This document shows, piece by piece, positions 16,147 to 24,136 of a stretch of 64,000 bases of DNA. How positions within the stretch are numbered: position 1 is the stretch's first letter; each line of letters begins with the position of its first letter. This DNA is from Sphaerotilus sp. (lineage in GTDB: Bacteria; Pseudomonadota; Gammaproteobacteria; Burkholderiales; Burkholderiaceae_C), in contig NZ_JAAFKF010000001.1 of the NCBI RefSeq assembly GCF_013299175.1, positions 1 to 64,000 on the forward strand. Direction: 5' to 3'. Below the pieces are notes generated by a model. That model searched no databases. It worked only from the letters and a program-made list of their open reading frames with translations, and was not told the origin of the DNA. The position numbers were made by a program, and so were the translations under genes.

Positions 16147-17018
16147 CACGACTGTTCGACATCACCACCACCCAGGACGCGCTCGAACTCGACCGCCAAG
16201 GCCAGGGCAAGGTCGTGTTCACCGTGACCAACGTGACACGGCAGCCCCAGCGTTGCGGCTTGCGGCCCCGGGGACTCGATGCAGGCAAGGCCGCCTGGCT
16301 CCGTCTGGTGGGGGAGGCCGAGCGCGATTTCGTGCCCGGCATGGTCCACCAGGTGGAAGTCGGCATCGCGGTTCCTCCCGGTACGCCGCTGGAGAAATTC
16401 CGGCTGAGGCTGGATGCCTATTCGGTGGCCAACCCGGATGACGACTTCACGGAAGGCCCGCTGGTCCAGGTGCTTCCACCGTCGGTGGCCCCCGTGGCAC
16501 CCGGCGGTGGCGGGCGCATGCCGTGGTGGGTCTGGCTGGCGATCGCGCTGGTCGTGCTGGCGGTCGGCGGGCTGGTGGCTTATCTGGTGAACCGCAAGGC
16601 CCCTCCTGTCGACAGCCCGGTGGCCCCAGCCTCGGCACCCGCTTCAACCCCCACCCCGCCGCCGCCTCCACCTCCACCGCCGCTGGTCGAGTTCGACAAC
16701 CCGCGGATCGATGTGGGTGGCCGCCAGGTGGGCCTGGACGTGTGCCGCGAATGGGGCGCCAACTGCGGGCAGGCGGCGGCCAACGCCTTCTGCCAACAGC
16801 AGGGCCACAGCGCGGCCCACAGCTTCAAGGTGACGCAGGACGCACCACCGACCGCCATCATCAGCACGAAGCAGATTTGCGACGCCCCCGGCTGTGACCG
16901 CATCAACTGGATCCAGTGCGGGCCGCGCCTGACCAGACCGATCCACCTGTCGGCCGAGACCTTGATGCAACTGGAGGGGATGCGGCGCAGGGGCAAGCAC
17001 ATCTCCTTGCCTGAGTGA
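16143..17018 (+). CDS. Bitopic membrane protein with proline hinge and Cys-rich domain
   Basis: 291 residues of unknown function. Residues 1-120 look like an Ig-like beta domain that would be cytoplasmic ('KVVFTVTNVTRQPQRCGLRPRG'). A single hydrophobic helix, 'WWVWLAIALVVLAVGGLVAYLV' in two parts around residues 127-148, is followed by 'NRK' and a Pro/Ala hinge with nine or more consecutive prolines. The C-terminal domain has 'WGANCGQAAANAFCQQQG' and further paired cysteines, a module seen in many exported proteins. It overlaps the tail protein by 4 bp, so it belongs to the CIS operon. A role anchoring or gating the particle at the membrane is inference. Confidence 0.75.
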   Translation: MTRLFDITTTQDALELDRQGQGKVVFTVTNVTRQPQRCGLRPRGLDAGKAAWLRLVGEAERDFVPGMVHQVEVGIAVPPGTPLEKFRLRLDAYSVANPDDDFTEGPLVQVLPPSVAPVAPGGGGRMPWWVWLAIALVVLAVGGLVAYLVNRKAPPVDSPVAPASAPASTPTPPPPPPPPPLVEFDNPRIDVGGRQVGLDVCREWGANCGQAAANAFCQQQGHSAAHSFKVTQDAPPTAIISTKQICDAPGCDRINWIQCGPRLTRPIHLSAETLMQLEGMRRRGKHISLPE

Positions 17019-17031
17019 GGAGCGGCACGGC

Positions 17032-17535
17032 ATGGGTCGCAACCAGAAACTTGCCTTGGCCTTCGGGGTGCTGCTGCTGCTGGCGCTGGCGGCGTGGATG
17101 GCGCTGCGCGGCAGTCCGTCCGGCCGGTGCGGGCCTGACACCCCCCGCTGCGACACCAGCGCGCACCTCCAGCCAGAGGGTTGGATGCGTGCGCTGGGGG
17201 GGCTGCTGGAGACCCCCGCCCAGCGAGCGCCAGTGCGCCAGGGGCGGCAACTGCGTGTCGCCGGCAGTGGATTCGCGTCCTTCGATGTCGCGCCGGCGGT
17301 AGACGGTCAACCCGCGCTGCGCACGCTGCGGCTGCGGCTGGTGGCGGGCGGACCGGCCACCCTGCGGCTGCGCAACCTGGAGCCGCAGGGGCAGGGGATG
17401 GCCGAACAGGAACGCGACCAGTCCTTGCCCGATGGGGGCCGCAGCGATCCGCGTGCCCTGTCGTATGCCATCGGCAAGGCGGGCGCGCGCCTCGCCATCC
17501 TGTGCCAGTCACCCTGCACGCTGGTCGCCGAGTAG
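17032..17535 (+). CDS. Membrane-anchored protein of unknown function, end of CIS operon
   Basis: 167 residues starting at ATG 17032 after a GAGGAG. One N-terminal hydrophobic segment (LALAFGVLLLLALAAWMAL, about 6-24) acts as a signal anchor; the rest should face the periplasm. Two cysteine pairs ('RCGPDTPRCDT' and 'LCQSPC') suggest disulfides. A beta-rich stretch 'LRTLRLRLVAGGPATLRLRNLE' follows. No family is recognised. It is the last plus-strand gene of the cluster, 13 bp after the previous one. Confidence 0.68.
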   Translation: MGRNQKLALAFGVLLLLALAAWMALRGSPSGRCGPDTPRCDTSAHLQPEGWMRALGGLLETPAQRAPVRQGRQLRVAGSGFASFDVAPAVDGQPALRTLRLRLVAGGPATLRLRNLEPQGQGMAEQERDQSLPDGGRSDPRALSYAIGKAGARLAILCQSPCTLVAE

Positions 17536-17550
17536 ACCGCGCCGGAACAC

Positions 17551-18243
17551 TCAGCCCAGCGCCCGCCCGACCGACCGCAGTGACAGCAGGACCGCATGGA
17601 TGGCCCACAGCACGGCGACCACCGCCACCACGATGGCGCCGACCAGGTCGGTGACGCTGACCAGCGGGCCTGGCACCATGCCCTGCAGGAAGGCCACCAG
17701 CAAGCCGGCGACGACCGACGTGCTCCACAGCAGCACGAGGCCCTTGAGGAGCAGGAAACGCGGGTGGGCGAGCAGCAGACAGAGGCCGCAACCCAGTTTC
17801 ATCAGCAGCAGCATGGCCAGCACCAGCGACGCTGCGGAGCGGTCGAAATGGCCCCAGACCGCCAGATACGCCAGGGTGCCGAACGGAGGGGCGAGCAGCA
17901 GGGCCAGCATCACGCCCAGCAACTGCAGGCCCGTGACCACCAGCGCCAGGGCCCCCAGCAGCACCAGCAACGACACCACCAATGTGACGATGCCTTGTGC
18001 GCGGCCATGCAACTCCTGGGAGAGCAGGAACTGCATCCCCATCAGCCCGAGGGTCAGCATCAGCAGGGCATCGACCAGCACGATCGACTGCACGCCCCAG
18101 CCATCGGCCTGGTGCTGCATTCCCGGCACCGACACCACCTGCGCGGGGCCGAGCAACAGGGCAGAACCCATCTCCAGCAACACCGTCAACACCACCAGCA
18201 CCAGGGCCAGCACGAAGAAGGGCTTGCGAATGGCATCGGACAT
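17551..18243 (-). CDS. Polytopic membrane protein of unknown function
   Basis: 230 residues with about six predicted hydrophobic helices, for example 'VLALVLVVLTVLLEMGSALLL', 'GIVTLVVSLLVLLGALALVV' and 'LVGAIVVAVVAVLWAIHAVLL'. It has few charged residues and no motif I can name. It converges on the CIS operon with only 15 bp between stop codons. It may be unrelated to the CIS, or a membrane partner or immunity-like component. Nothing in the sequence decides. Confidence 0.7.
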   Translation of the reverse strand: MSDAIRKPFFVLALVLVVLTVLLEMGSALLLGPAQVVSVPGMQHQADGWGVQSIVLVDALLMLTLGLMGMQFLLSQELHGRAQGIVTLVVSLLVLLGALALVVTGLQLLGVMLALLLAPPFGTLAYLAVWGHFDRSAASLVLAMLLLMKLGCGLCLLLAHPRFLLLKGLVLLWSTSVVAGLLVAFLQGMVPGPLVSVTDLVGAIVVAVVAVLWAIHAVLLSLRSVGRALG

Positions 18244-18327
18244 GTGAAGATCCTCGCAGTCGCTGACGTTGGCCTGTGCGCGTCATGCGTTGCCGATTAT
18301 GGCCCTGCCCGATGAGGAACCCGCACC

Positions 18328-19335
18328 ATGACGACCACCCCGCCCCCCCCGACCACTTCCGCCCCCACCGAAACCGCCATCCTTGCCGGCGGCTGTTTCT
18401 GGGGCATGCAGGAGCTGATCCGCCACCTGCCCGGCGTGCTGACCACCCGCGTGGGCTACAGCGGCGGCGACGTGCCAAACGCCACCTACCGCCACCACGG
18501 CACCCACGCCGAAGCGATCGAGGTGGTGTTCGATCCGGCGCGGCTGTCCTACCGCGACCTGCTCGAAGTCTTTTTCCAGATCCACGACCCCACCACGCCC
18601 AACCGCCAGGGCAACGACCGCGGCACCGCCTACCGCTCTGGCCTCTACTACACCAGCGAGGCCCAGCACCAGACGGTCCGCCAGACCATCGCCGAGGTCG
18701 AAGCCTCCGGCCGCTGGCCGGGCCGCGTCGTCACCGAGGTGCAGCCCGCTGGCCCGTTCTGGCAGGCCGAGCCGGAGCACCAGGACTATCTGCAGCAGTA
18801 CCCCGATGGCTACACCTGCCACTACGTCCGCCCGCACTGGCGCTTGCCGAAAGTTGGTCAGCCGGAGCCGCCGCGCCTGATCGACTGGGCCGAGGTGTTG
18901 CGCCGGGGCCGTGGCCACAACCTTCCACCGACGCACCGCGTCGAGCGCACCGAGGCCGAGTGGCGCGCCCGGCTCACCCCCGAGCAGTTCCACGTCACCC
19001 GCCGCCACGGCACCGAGCGGCCCTTCAGCTCCGCAATGTGCAGCCGCTTCGAGCCGGCGCGTTACCACTGCGTCTGCTGCGACACGCCGCTGTTCGACGC
19101 CAGCGTCAAGTTCGAGAGCGGCACGGGCTGGCCGTCGTTCACCCAGCCTGTGGAATCGGCGGTGGTGGCGTACCAGCTCGACACGTCCTACGGCATGGAG
19201 CGCGTCGAGACCACCTGCGCGGTCTGCGACGCCCACCTCGGCCACGTCTTTCCCGATGGACCGGTGCCGTCCGGGCTGCGTTACTGCATCAACGCGGTGG
19301 CGCTCACTCTGCCGGCATCGCCTGCCCATCCTTGA
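18328..19335 (+). CDS. msrAB: Bifunctional methionine sulfoxide reductase MsrA-MsrB
   Basis: 335 residues with two fused domains. MsrA, about 15-175, has the catalytic 'GGCFWG' at C23 and reduces the S-sulfoxide. MsrB, about 200-335, has zinc CxxC pairs ('[10 protein letters not shown]' and '[10 protein letters not shown]'), 'GTGWPSF' and the catalytic 'RYCIN' at C320, and reduces the R-sulfoxide. No signal peptide is visible, so it should act in the cytoplasm, with electrons from thioredoxin. Its 3' end overlaps the convergent membrane-protein gene by 32 bp. Confidence 0.95.
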   Translation: MTTTPPPPTTSAPTETAILAGGCFWGMQELIRHLPGVLTTRVGYSGGDVPNATYRHHGTHAEAIEVVFDPARLSYRDLLEVFFQIHDPTTPNRQGNDRGTAYRSGLYYTSEAQHQTVRQTIAEVEASGRWPGRVVTEVQPAGPFWQAEPEHQDYLQQYPDGYTCHYVRPHWRLPKVGQPEPPRLIDWAEVLRRGRGHNLPPTHRVERTEAEWRARLTPEQFHVTRRHGTERPFSSAMCSRFEPARYHCVCCDTPLFDASVKFESGTGWPSFTQPVESAVVAYQLDTSYGMERVETTCAVCDAHLGHVFPDGPVPSGLRYCINAVALTLPASPAHP

Positions 19336-19717
19336 GCCGCAGCCAGCCACGGGCGATCCGGTAGATCGCCCACACGCCTAGCAGAAACATGCCCAGCGGC
19401 AGCGTGGCGAATCCGATCAGCAGCGCCATGAGCGGCACCGACACCACCAGCACCAGCAGCGACCAGGCCAGCGCGATCCAGAACGTGCGGATCACCCAGT
19501 CGATGTGCGAGGACATCCAGGTGTTGGCGACCTTGCTGCGCTCGATGTAGCTCAGCACCACCGCGATGATCGACGGCCAGCCAAACAGGAAGGAGCCGAC
19601 CACCGTGGCCGCGCCGAACGCCCCCAGGCCGAGACCCAGTGCGTGCAGCGCATAGATGATGTGCAACATGCGCTGCGAGCTGCGCAGCGCGTCGTCCTGG
19701 AGGATCACGTTGTTCAT
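19304..19717 (-). CDS. Small DUF4870-like membrane protein
   Basis: 137 residues with three to four hydrophobic helices ('[24 protein letters not shown]', '[26 protein letters not shown]', '[21 protein letters not shown]'). The '[12 protein letters not shown]' and '[11 protein letters not shown]' elements resemble DUF4870/Tic20-like membrane proteins of unknown function that are common in Betaproteobacteria. It overlaps the msrAB 3' end by 32 bp on the opposite strand. Confidence 0.78.
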   Translation of the reverse strand: MNNVILQDDALRSSQRMLHIIYALHALGLGLGAFGAATVVGSFLFGWPSIIAVVLSYIERSKVANTWMSSHIDWVIRTFWIALAWSLLVLVVSVPLMALLIGFATLPLGMFLLGVWAIYRIARGWLRLKDGQAMPAE

Positions 19718-19783
19718 GGCTGGAGTCTCCGATGCCGGCGAGGGGCTGATGGGGTGTGAAAACTTTAACGCAATTGGCCGGGT

Positions 19784-20962
19784 TCAGCGGTGGACATCGA
19801 ACAGCGCGGCCCCTTTCTTCAGCACGCTCTTGGCGATCACCGTGCGGTGGATTTCGGACGTGCCGTCGAAGATGCGGTAGATGCGGGCGTCGCGGTAGTA
19901 ACGCTCGATCGGCAGCTCCTTGCAGAAGCCCATGCCACCGAAGAGTTGCACGGCCCGGTCCACCACCCGCCCGAGCATCTCGGCCGCGTGGACCTTCACC
20001 ATCGCGATCTGCTCGCGGGCGTCGAAGCCCTGGTCGAGCATCCACGCCGCCTGGTAGACCATCCAGCGCGCCGCGTTGATCTCGATGACGCTGTCGGCGA
20101 TCTGCTGCTGGACCATCTGGAAGTCGCCGATGCGGGTGCCGAACTGCTGGCGCTCGCGGGCGTAGTCCACCATCAGTTCGCACACATGGCTGGCCTTGCC
20201 CACTGCCCGCGCCCCGACCTGCGCCAGCCGCACCACGTTGAGCGCGCCCATCGCCAGCTTGAAGCCCTGGCCCTCGCCGCCCAGCAGGGACAGCGGCTCC
20301 AGCGGCACGTTGTCGAAGAAGAGTTCGACGTGTGGCGTGCCGCGCAGGCCCATCATCTGCTGGTCCTTGCCGACGGTGAAACCGGGCAGGCCCTTGTCCA
20401 CCATGAACATCGAAATCTCCTTGCCGCCCGCCTCACCGGTCTTGGCCGAGACGAGGAAGAAGTCGCTCCACAGGCCATCGCTGATGAAGTGCTTGCTGCC
20501 GTTGAGCACCCAGCCGCCATCGGCGGATCCGGTGCGTTTCGCGTGGGCGCGGATGCCGGCGGCGTCGGATCCCGCGCCCGGCTCGGTGATGGCAATGGCG
20601 CAGGTGCGCGCGCCCGCCACGGTCGGCGTCAGCCAGCGTTCGACCTGCGCGCCCTGGCAGTGCAGCAGGGGTTCATAGACGTTGCCGAAGGCGCGGCGGA
20701 TCAGATAGTCGCTGGTGTGGCCGAACTGCTCCTCGCACAGGATGCGGTCCAGGTTCGACAGCCCGCCGCCGCCGAGCGCCTCGGGCATGTTCAGCGCGTA
20801 CAGGCCGAGCGAGCGGGCCTTGTCGTGGAGGGCGCGGGCGGTGGTGTCGTCGAGCCTGCCGTCGTGTTCCAGCCGGTCCTCCAGCGGGCGGAGTTCTTCG
20901 CGGATGAAACGGCGCACCGTCTCGATCACCATTTTCTGTTCGTCGTTGAGGTCGAAGTGCAT
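19784..20962 (-). CDS. Acyl-CoA dehydrogenase
   Basis: 392 residues with the full acyl-CoA dehydrogenase layout: an N-terminal helical domain from 'MHFDLNDEQKMVIETVRRFIREEL', the FAD/substrate strand 'CAIAITEPGAGSDAAGIRAHAKR', and a C-terminal helical domain with 'QMVQQQIADSVIEINAARWMVYQAAW' and 'LFGGMGFCKELPIERYYRDARIYRIFDGTSEIHR'. It oxidises an acyl-CoA to the enoyl-CoA and passes electrons to ETF. The chain-length or substrate preference cannot be read. The ATG at 20962 starts at the conserved N-terminus; longer in-frame starts upstream lack similarity. It lies downstream of nhaR on the same strand. Confidence 0.93.
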   Translation of the reverse strand: MHFDLNDEQKMVIETVRRFIREELRPLEDRLEHDGRLDDTTARALHDKARSLGLYALNMPEALGGGGLSNLDRILCEEQFGHTSDYLIRRAFGNVYEPLLHCQGAQVERWLTPTVAGARTCAIAITEPGAGSDAAGIRAHAKRTGSADGGWVLNGSKHFISDGLWSDFFLVSAKTGEAGGKEISMFMVDKGLPGFTVGKDQQMMGLRGTPHVELFFDNVPLEPLSLLGGEGQGFKLAMGALNVVRLAQVGARAVGKASHVCELMVDYARERQQFGTRIGDFQMVQQQIADSVIEINAARWMVYQAAWMLDQGFDAREQIAMVKVHAAEMLGRVVDRAVQLFGGMGFCKELPIERYYRDARIYRIFDGTSEIHRTVIAKSVLKKGAALFDVHR

Positions 20963-21041
20963 GGGACAGGTGGCGCTCGCCGCCACTGGAGCGATGAAGA
21001 GTCCGCATTGTGGCGCGCCGATCGACCACCGCCCCCGTGCG

Positions 21042-21962
21042 TCAGCGGCCCTGTCCCGCCCCGGCCTGGGCGAGGAACTGCCCCCGCGCCGCCGCCGTGA
21101 TCGCCACGACGCAGGGATGCGTGATGCGCCGCTCCACCGAGATGGCGAAGAACGCCTCCACCAATGTGTCCGAACGCCCGAGCACCTCGACGCCGTACTG
21201 CGTGCAGGTCTGCAGCTCCAGCACCGTCGGCGACATGAACACGCCCCGGCCCTCGGCGCCAAATGCCTTCAGCAGCGCCGCATCGTCGAATTCACCCACG
21301 CGCTGCGGGCGGATGCCTTGTTCGACGAGCCAGCCGTCCAGCCGTTGCCGCATCGCCGACGCCGCGCCCTGGATCAGCATCGGCGCGCCGTCGAGGCATT
21401 GCGGGAACGCACCTTGCAACGTGGCTTTCAGTGCAGGGGTGGCGAAGAAGCTCATCGCCGTCGTGCCCAGCGGGTGGCTGTAGGCTTTCACGCTCAGGTT
21501 CGGTGCCATCACCTCGTCGGCGATCACCAGGTCGAGCCGGTGGACCGCCAGTTGTGCGAGCAGATCGGCCAGCGTGCCTTCATGGCAGAGCAACCGCACC
21601 GGCTCCGGCCCGTCGAGCGCCGGCTCCAGCAAGCGGTAGGCGATCGACTTGGGCACCTGGTCGGCGATGCCCACACGGAATTCTGGTCGCATCTGGCCGC
21701 GCCGCGCTGGTCCGATCGCCGCTTCCAGTTCGGCCCCCAGCGCGAAGATCTGGTCCGCATACCCCAGTGCCGCGCGGCCGTCGTCCGTCAGCTCCAGCCC
21801 GCGCCCGCGCTTGCGGAACAGCGCGCAGCCGAGGCTGCCTTCCAGCAACTTGATCTGTGCCGACAGCGTCTGCGGCGTCGTGTGGAGCTGTTCGCTGGCG
21901 CGCATCACGCCGCCGGCCTTGGCCGTCGCCCAGAAGTAGTGGAGGTGGCGGAAGTTCAGCAT
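21042..21962 (-). CDS. nhaR: NhaR-type LysR-family regulator
   Basis: 306 residues. The winged-helix region reads 'LNFRHLHYFWATAKAGGVMRASEQL' then 'TTPQTLSAQIKLLEG' and 'LFRKRGRGLELTDDGR', close to E. coli NhaR, which activates a Na+/H+ antiporter and other envelope genes. A LysR substrate-binding domain follows from about residue 90. No nhaA lies in the window. It diverges from terC across 97 bp and may control that gene, which is a contextual guess. Start at 21962 is placed at the conserved N-terminus. Confidence 0.87.
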   Translation of the reverse strand: MLNFRHLHYFWATAKAGGVMRASEQLHTTPQTLSAQIKLLEGSLGCALFRKRGRGLELTDDGRAALGYADQIFALGAELEAAIGPARRGQMRPEFRVGIADQVPKSIAYRLLEPALDGPEPVRLLCHEGTLADLLAQLAVHRLDLVIADEVMAPNLSVKAYSHPLGTTAMSFFATPALKATLQGAFPQCLDGAPMLIQGAASAMRQRLDGWLVEQGIRPQRVGEFDDAALLKAFGAEGRGVFMSPTVLELQTCTQYGVEVLGRSDTLVEAFFAISVERRITHPCVVAITAAARGQFLAQAGAGQGR

Positions 21963-22059
21963 GGTGCGTACATGGCGGGAAAACACTTCCATTTTTGCGA
22001 AGTAATCCTTCGGATCAAACGACTGTACGCGAAGTATCTCGGTCCTTAGAGTGCGGCCC

Positions 22060-22884
22060 ATGGACACCTTCAACTTCCTCCTCGATCCCAACCTCTGGAT
22101 CGCCTTCGCGATGTTGACCACCCTGGAAATCGTCCTGGGCATCGACAACATCATCTTCATCTCCATCCTCGTCGGCCGATTGCCGCCCGAGCAGCGTGAC
22201 CTGGCGCGGCGACTCGGCCTCGGCTTCGCGATGGTGTCGCGGCTGATGCTGCTGTTCTCGCTGAGCTGGGTGATGGGTCTGAAGGAGGATCTGTTCACCG
22301 TGCTGGGCAACGGCATCAGCGGGCGTGACCTCGTGCTGCTCGGCGGCGGTCTGTTCCTGCTCTACAAGGCGTCGCACGAGATCTTCGTCGAGGTCGAGGC
22401 CCGCGAAGACGATGGCCCGCCGCCCCCGGTGACCGACGCTGCTGCACTCAAGACCGCCAGCCAGCGTGCGCTGTGGGCGACGATTGGCCAGATCGGCGTG
22501 ATCGACATCGTCTTCTCGCTCGACTCGGTGATCACCGCGGTCGGCATGGTGGACCAGATCGGCGTGATGGTGGCGGCCGTGGTCGCGTCGGTGGGCGTGA
22601 TGCTCTTCGCCGCCAAGCCGATCGGCGACTTCGTGGACGCGCACCCGTCGGTCAAGGTGCTGGCGCTGGCCTTCCTGGTGATGGTGGGCATGGCGCTGAC
22701 CGGCGAGGCACTGGATGTCCACATCCCCAAGGGCTACCTGTACGCGGCGATGGCGTTCTCGCTGGGGGTGGAGGCGCTCAATATCCGGGCACGGGGCAAG
22801 CGGTTGAAGCTGCGGGAGGCTGCGCGTCAGTCGTCATGCCCCCGCAACTGCGCCAGCACCACCTCGTCCCCCAGTACCTTGTAG
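22060..22884 (+). CDS. TerC-family integral membrane protein
   Basis: 274 residues from ATG 22060 (a GTG at 22051 is possible). The family signature 'LTTLEIVLGIDNIIFISILVGRLP', containing the acidic residues in the first membrane helix, is mirrored by 'IGQIGVIDIVFSLDSVITAVGMV' in the second half. Seven or so helices are predicted. TerC/YoaE-like proteins are implicated in metal (often manganese) export or metalation of exported proteins. The C-terminal 19 residues are encoded by DNA that overlaps the convergent yoeB gene by 58 bp, so the tail 'SSCPRNCASTTSSPSTL' may be a read-through extension. Confidence 0.9.
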   Translation: MDTFNFLLDPNLWIAFAMLTTLEIVLGIDNIIFISILVGRLPPEQRDLARRLGLGFAMVSRLMLLFSLSWVMGLKEDLFTVLGNGISGRDLVLLGGGLFLLYKASHEIFVEVEAREDDGPPPPVTDAAALKTASQRALWATIGQIGVIDIVFSLDSVITAVGMVDQIGVMVAAVVASVGVMLFAAKPIGDFVDAHPSVKVLALAFLVMVGMALTGEALDVHIPKGYLYAAMAFSLGVEALNIRARGKRLKLREAARQSSCPRNCASTTSSPSTL

Positions 22885-23087
22885 ACCACCCGGTGCTCGT
22901 CGTCGATGCGGCGTGACCAGTAACCGCTGAAGTTGAATTTCAGCGGCTCCGGCTTGCCGATGCCATCGAAGGGATCGCGCTGGATGTCGCGGATCAGGGC
23001 GTTGATCCGGCGCAGCGTGGCCTTGTCGGTCTGCTGCCAGTAGAGGTAGTCATCCCAGGCTTGCGGGTGAAACGACAGGATCATCAC
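22827..23087 (-). CDS. yoeB: YoeB-type mRNA interferase toxin
   Basis: 86 residues of the Txe/YoeB branch of the RelE fold: 'WDDYLYWQQTDKATLRRINALIRDIQRDPFDGIGKPEPLKFNFSGYWSRRIDDEHRVVYKV'. The catalytic Glu is E47 in 'GKPEPL', the Arg is in 'WSRRID', and H84 in 'LRGHDD' corresponds to the terminal His. The usual C-terminal 'CRYHY' is altered to 'LRGHDD'. YoeB cleaves mRNA on the ribosome. It follows yefM by 2 bp and overlaps the convergent terC end by 58 bp. Confidence 0.92.
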   Translation of the reverse strand: MMILSFHPQAWDDYLYWQQTDKATLRRINALIRDIQRDPFDGIGKPEPLKFNFSGYWSRRIDDEHRVVYKVLGDEVVLAQLRGHDD

Positions 23088-23089
23088 CG

Positions 23090-23347
23090 TCAGTCCTCGA
23101 TCAGCTCGCGGCGAACGAGGTTGCGGCGCGCTTCGATGTCCTCGATGGCCTTCATCAAGCGCATCGCGTTCTTCGGATGCCGCAGCAGGTGCGCGGTCTC
23201 CATCAGCGATTCGTACTCCCGCAGCGACATCAGCACCCCCGGCTCGGCCTTCTGGCGGGTGATGATGGTCACGTCACAGTCGTTGTGGACACGGTCGAGT
23301 TCGCTGGCAAGGTTGTTGCGGGCGTCGGTGTAGGTGATGGCGCGCAT
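23090..23347 (-). CDS. yefM: YefM-type antitoxin
   Basis: 85 residues of the Phd/YefM family: 'MRAITYTDARNNLASELDRVHNDCDVTIITRQKAEPGVLMSLREYESLMETAHLLRHPKNAMRLMKAIEDIE'. The N-terminal part binds DNA, the C-terminal helix wraps YoeB. It is first in the operon, with the toxin starting 2 bp after its stop. Autoregulation is expected from the family. Confidence 0.92.
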   Translation of the reverse strand: MRAITYTDARNNLASELDRVHNDCDVTIITRQKAEPGVLMSLREYESLMETAHLLRHPKNAMRLMKAIEDIEARRNLVRRELIED

Positions 23348-23400
23348 GGCGGGTTCCTGGGGATGAAGCTGTACAGATCATTGCACAGATTGGCACGCTG

Positions 23401-23808
23401 TCAGTCCCGCCAGACCGGCTCAATGTCCGTCTGTGCAAAGTCCTCACCCTTGTAGAGCAGCGGCAGGCCACGCCCCTTGGCCAGTGCGTAGCTGAACACA
23501 TCACCGAAGTTCAGCCCGGCGGAATGGCCGCTGCCCTTGCCGTAGGTCACGAAGGCGGCGTAGGCGGTCGCGATGGCGGTGTCGTCCGGGGCCACGGTCT
23601 CGAACATCGGCAGCCGCAGGATTTCGTCGATCAGGATGACCGCCCGCTGTCCCCGCCGACCCTGCACCACCATGCGGGTTTCGAGCACGGTCGGCGTGCT
23701 GATGAACACCCGTTCCGCCTGCTGGATGAGCTGAACGAATGTGGCGCGCTCCGGCTCCGCAAAGGCAATCGCCACCAGCGCCGACGTGTCGATGACCATG
23801 CGGCTCAT
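23401..23808 (-). CDS. vapC: VapC-type PIN-domain toxin (second copy)
   Basis: 135 residues with PIN residues D7 ('VIDTSAL'), E43 ('VLETRM'), D103 ('NFGDVFSYALA') and D123 ('YKGEDF'). This is the 'VIDTSALVAI...FGD' branch, different from the 'LLDTN' VapC at the left end of the window, so the two are not recent duplicates. Its ATG overlaps the antitoxin stop by 4 bp. It sits 53 bp downstream of yefM on the same strand. Confidence 0.9.
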   Translation of the reverse strand: MSRMVIDTSALVAIAFAEPERATFVQLIQQAERVFISTPTVLETRMVVQGRRGQRAVILIDEILRLPMFETVAPDDTAIATAYAAFVTYGKGSGHSAGLNFGDVFSYALAKGRGLPLLYKGEDFAQTDIEPVWRD

Positions 23809-24059
23809 GCCGGCAGCCCCAGATCGTCCCAGCCCAGTGCCTCACCCGCCTGGGGCAGGTCCGGGATGCGGTCCATCTGGGCCAGCAGTGCGGCGAACCG
23901 ATCCTGCGGCCCGGCGGTGCCCGCGATAGGCCGGCTGTCCACGTCACGCAGCAGTTGGTCCACGGCCCTCTCGACGGCGGCGGTCTTGTTCAAGCCCGTG
24001 ACGAGCGCCAGACGTTCCACCTTGTGGACGACGACGGGGTTGGCGATTTGCAGCGGCAT
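23805..24059 (-). CDS. vapB: VapB-type antitoxin (Rv0623/PSK family)
   Basis: 84 residues: 'MPLQIANPVVVHKVERLALVTGLNKTAAVERAVDQLLRDV', the ribbon-helix-helix-like N-terminus of Rv0623-type transcription-factor antitoxins, followed by a flexible tail with 'RIPDLPQAGEALGWDDLGLP'. This is a different antitoxin class from the AbrB-fold VapB at the left end. It precedes and overlaps its toxin by 4 bp. Confidence 0.88.
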   Translation of the reverse strand: MPLQIANPVVVHKVERLALVTGLNKTAAVERAVDQLLRDVDSRPIAGTAGPQDRFAALLAQMDRIPDLPQAGEALGWDDLGLPA

Positions 24060-24077
24060 GGCAGGGTCTCCGGGCAG

Positions 24078-24115
24078 GCATGTAGCAGATGTTGATCATC
24101 AATATACATGCTGCA
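24078..24115 (-). promoter_or_regulatory. Putative promoter/operator of the second vapBC
   Basis: The gap between ilvD and vapB contains an AT-rich imperfect dyad centred on TTGATCATCAA (about 24093-24103), and on the minus strand a TATATT that could serve as -10. The location directly ahead of an antitoxin gene suggests an autoregulatory operator. Boundaries are approximate. Confidence 0.35.
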
Positions 24116-24136
24116 CCGGAGACCTGCCCGATCGTC

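Noticed and set aside
16640..16690. Short CCGCC/CACCTCC-type repeat
   Set aside because: It encodes the polyproline hinge of a real protein and is not an independent DNA repeat.
6876..17535. Ordinary prophage
   Set aside because: No integrase, capsid, portal, terminase, lysis or attachment site is seen; the gene set is tail-only and flanked by metabolic genes.
6876..17535. Type VI secretion system
   Set aside because: No TssJLM, TssBC-type sheath pair, TssK or ClpV is present; the single phage-like sheath and LysM hub fit the eCIS group better.
21963..22059. Manganese (yybP-ykoY) riboswitch ahead of terC
   Set aside because: The gap is only 97 bp and I could not find the conserved paired internal-loop motifs.
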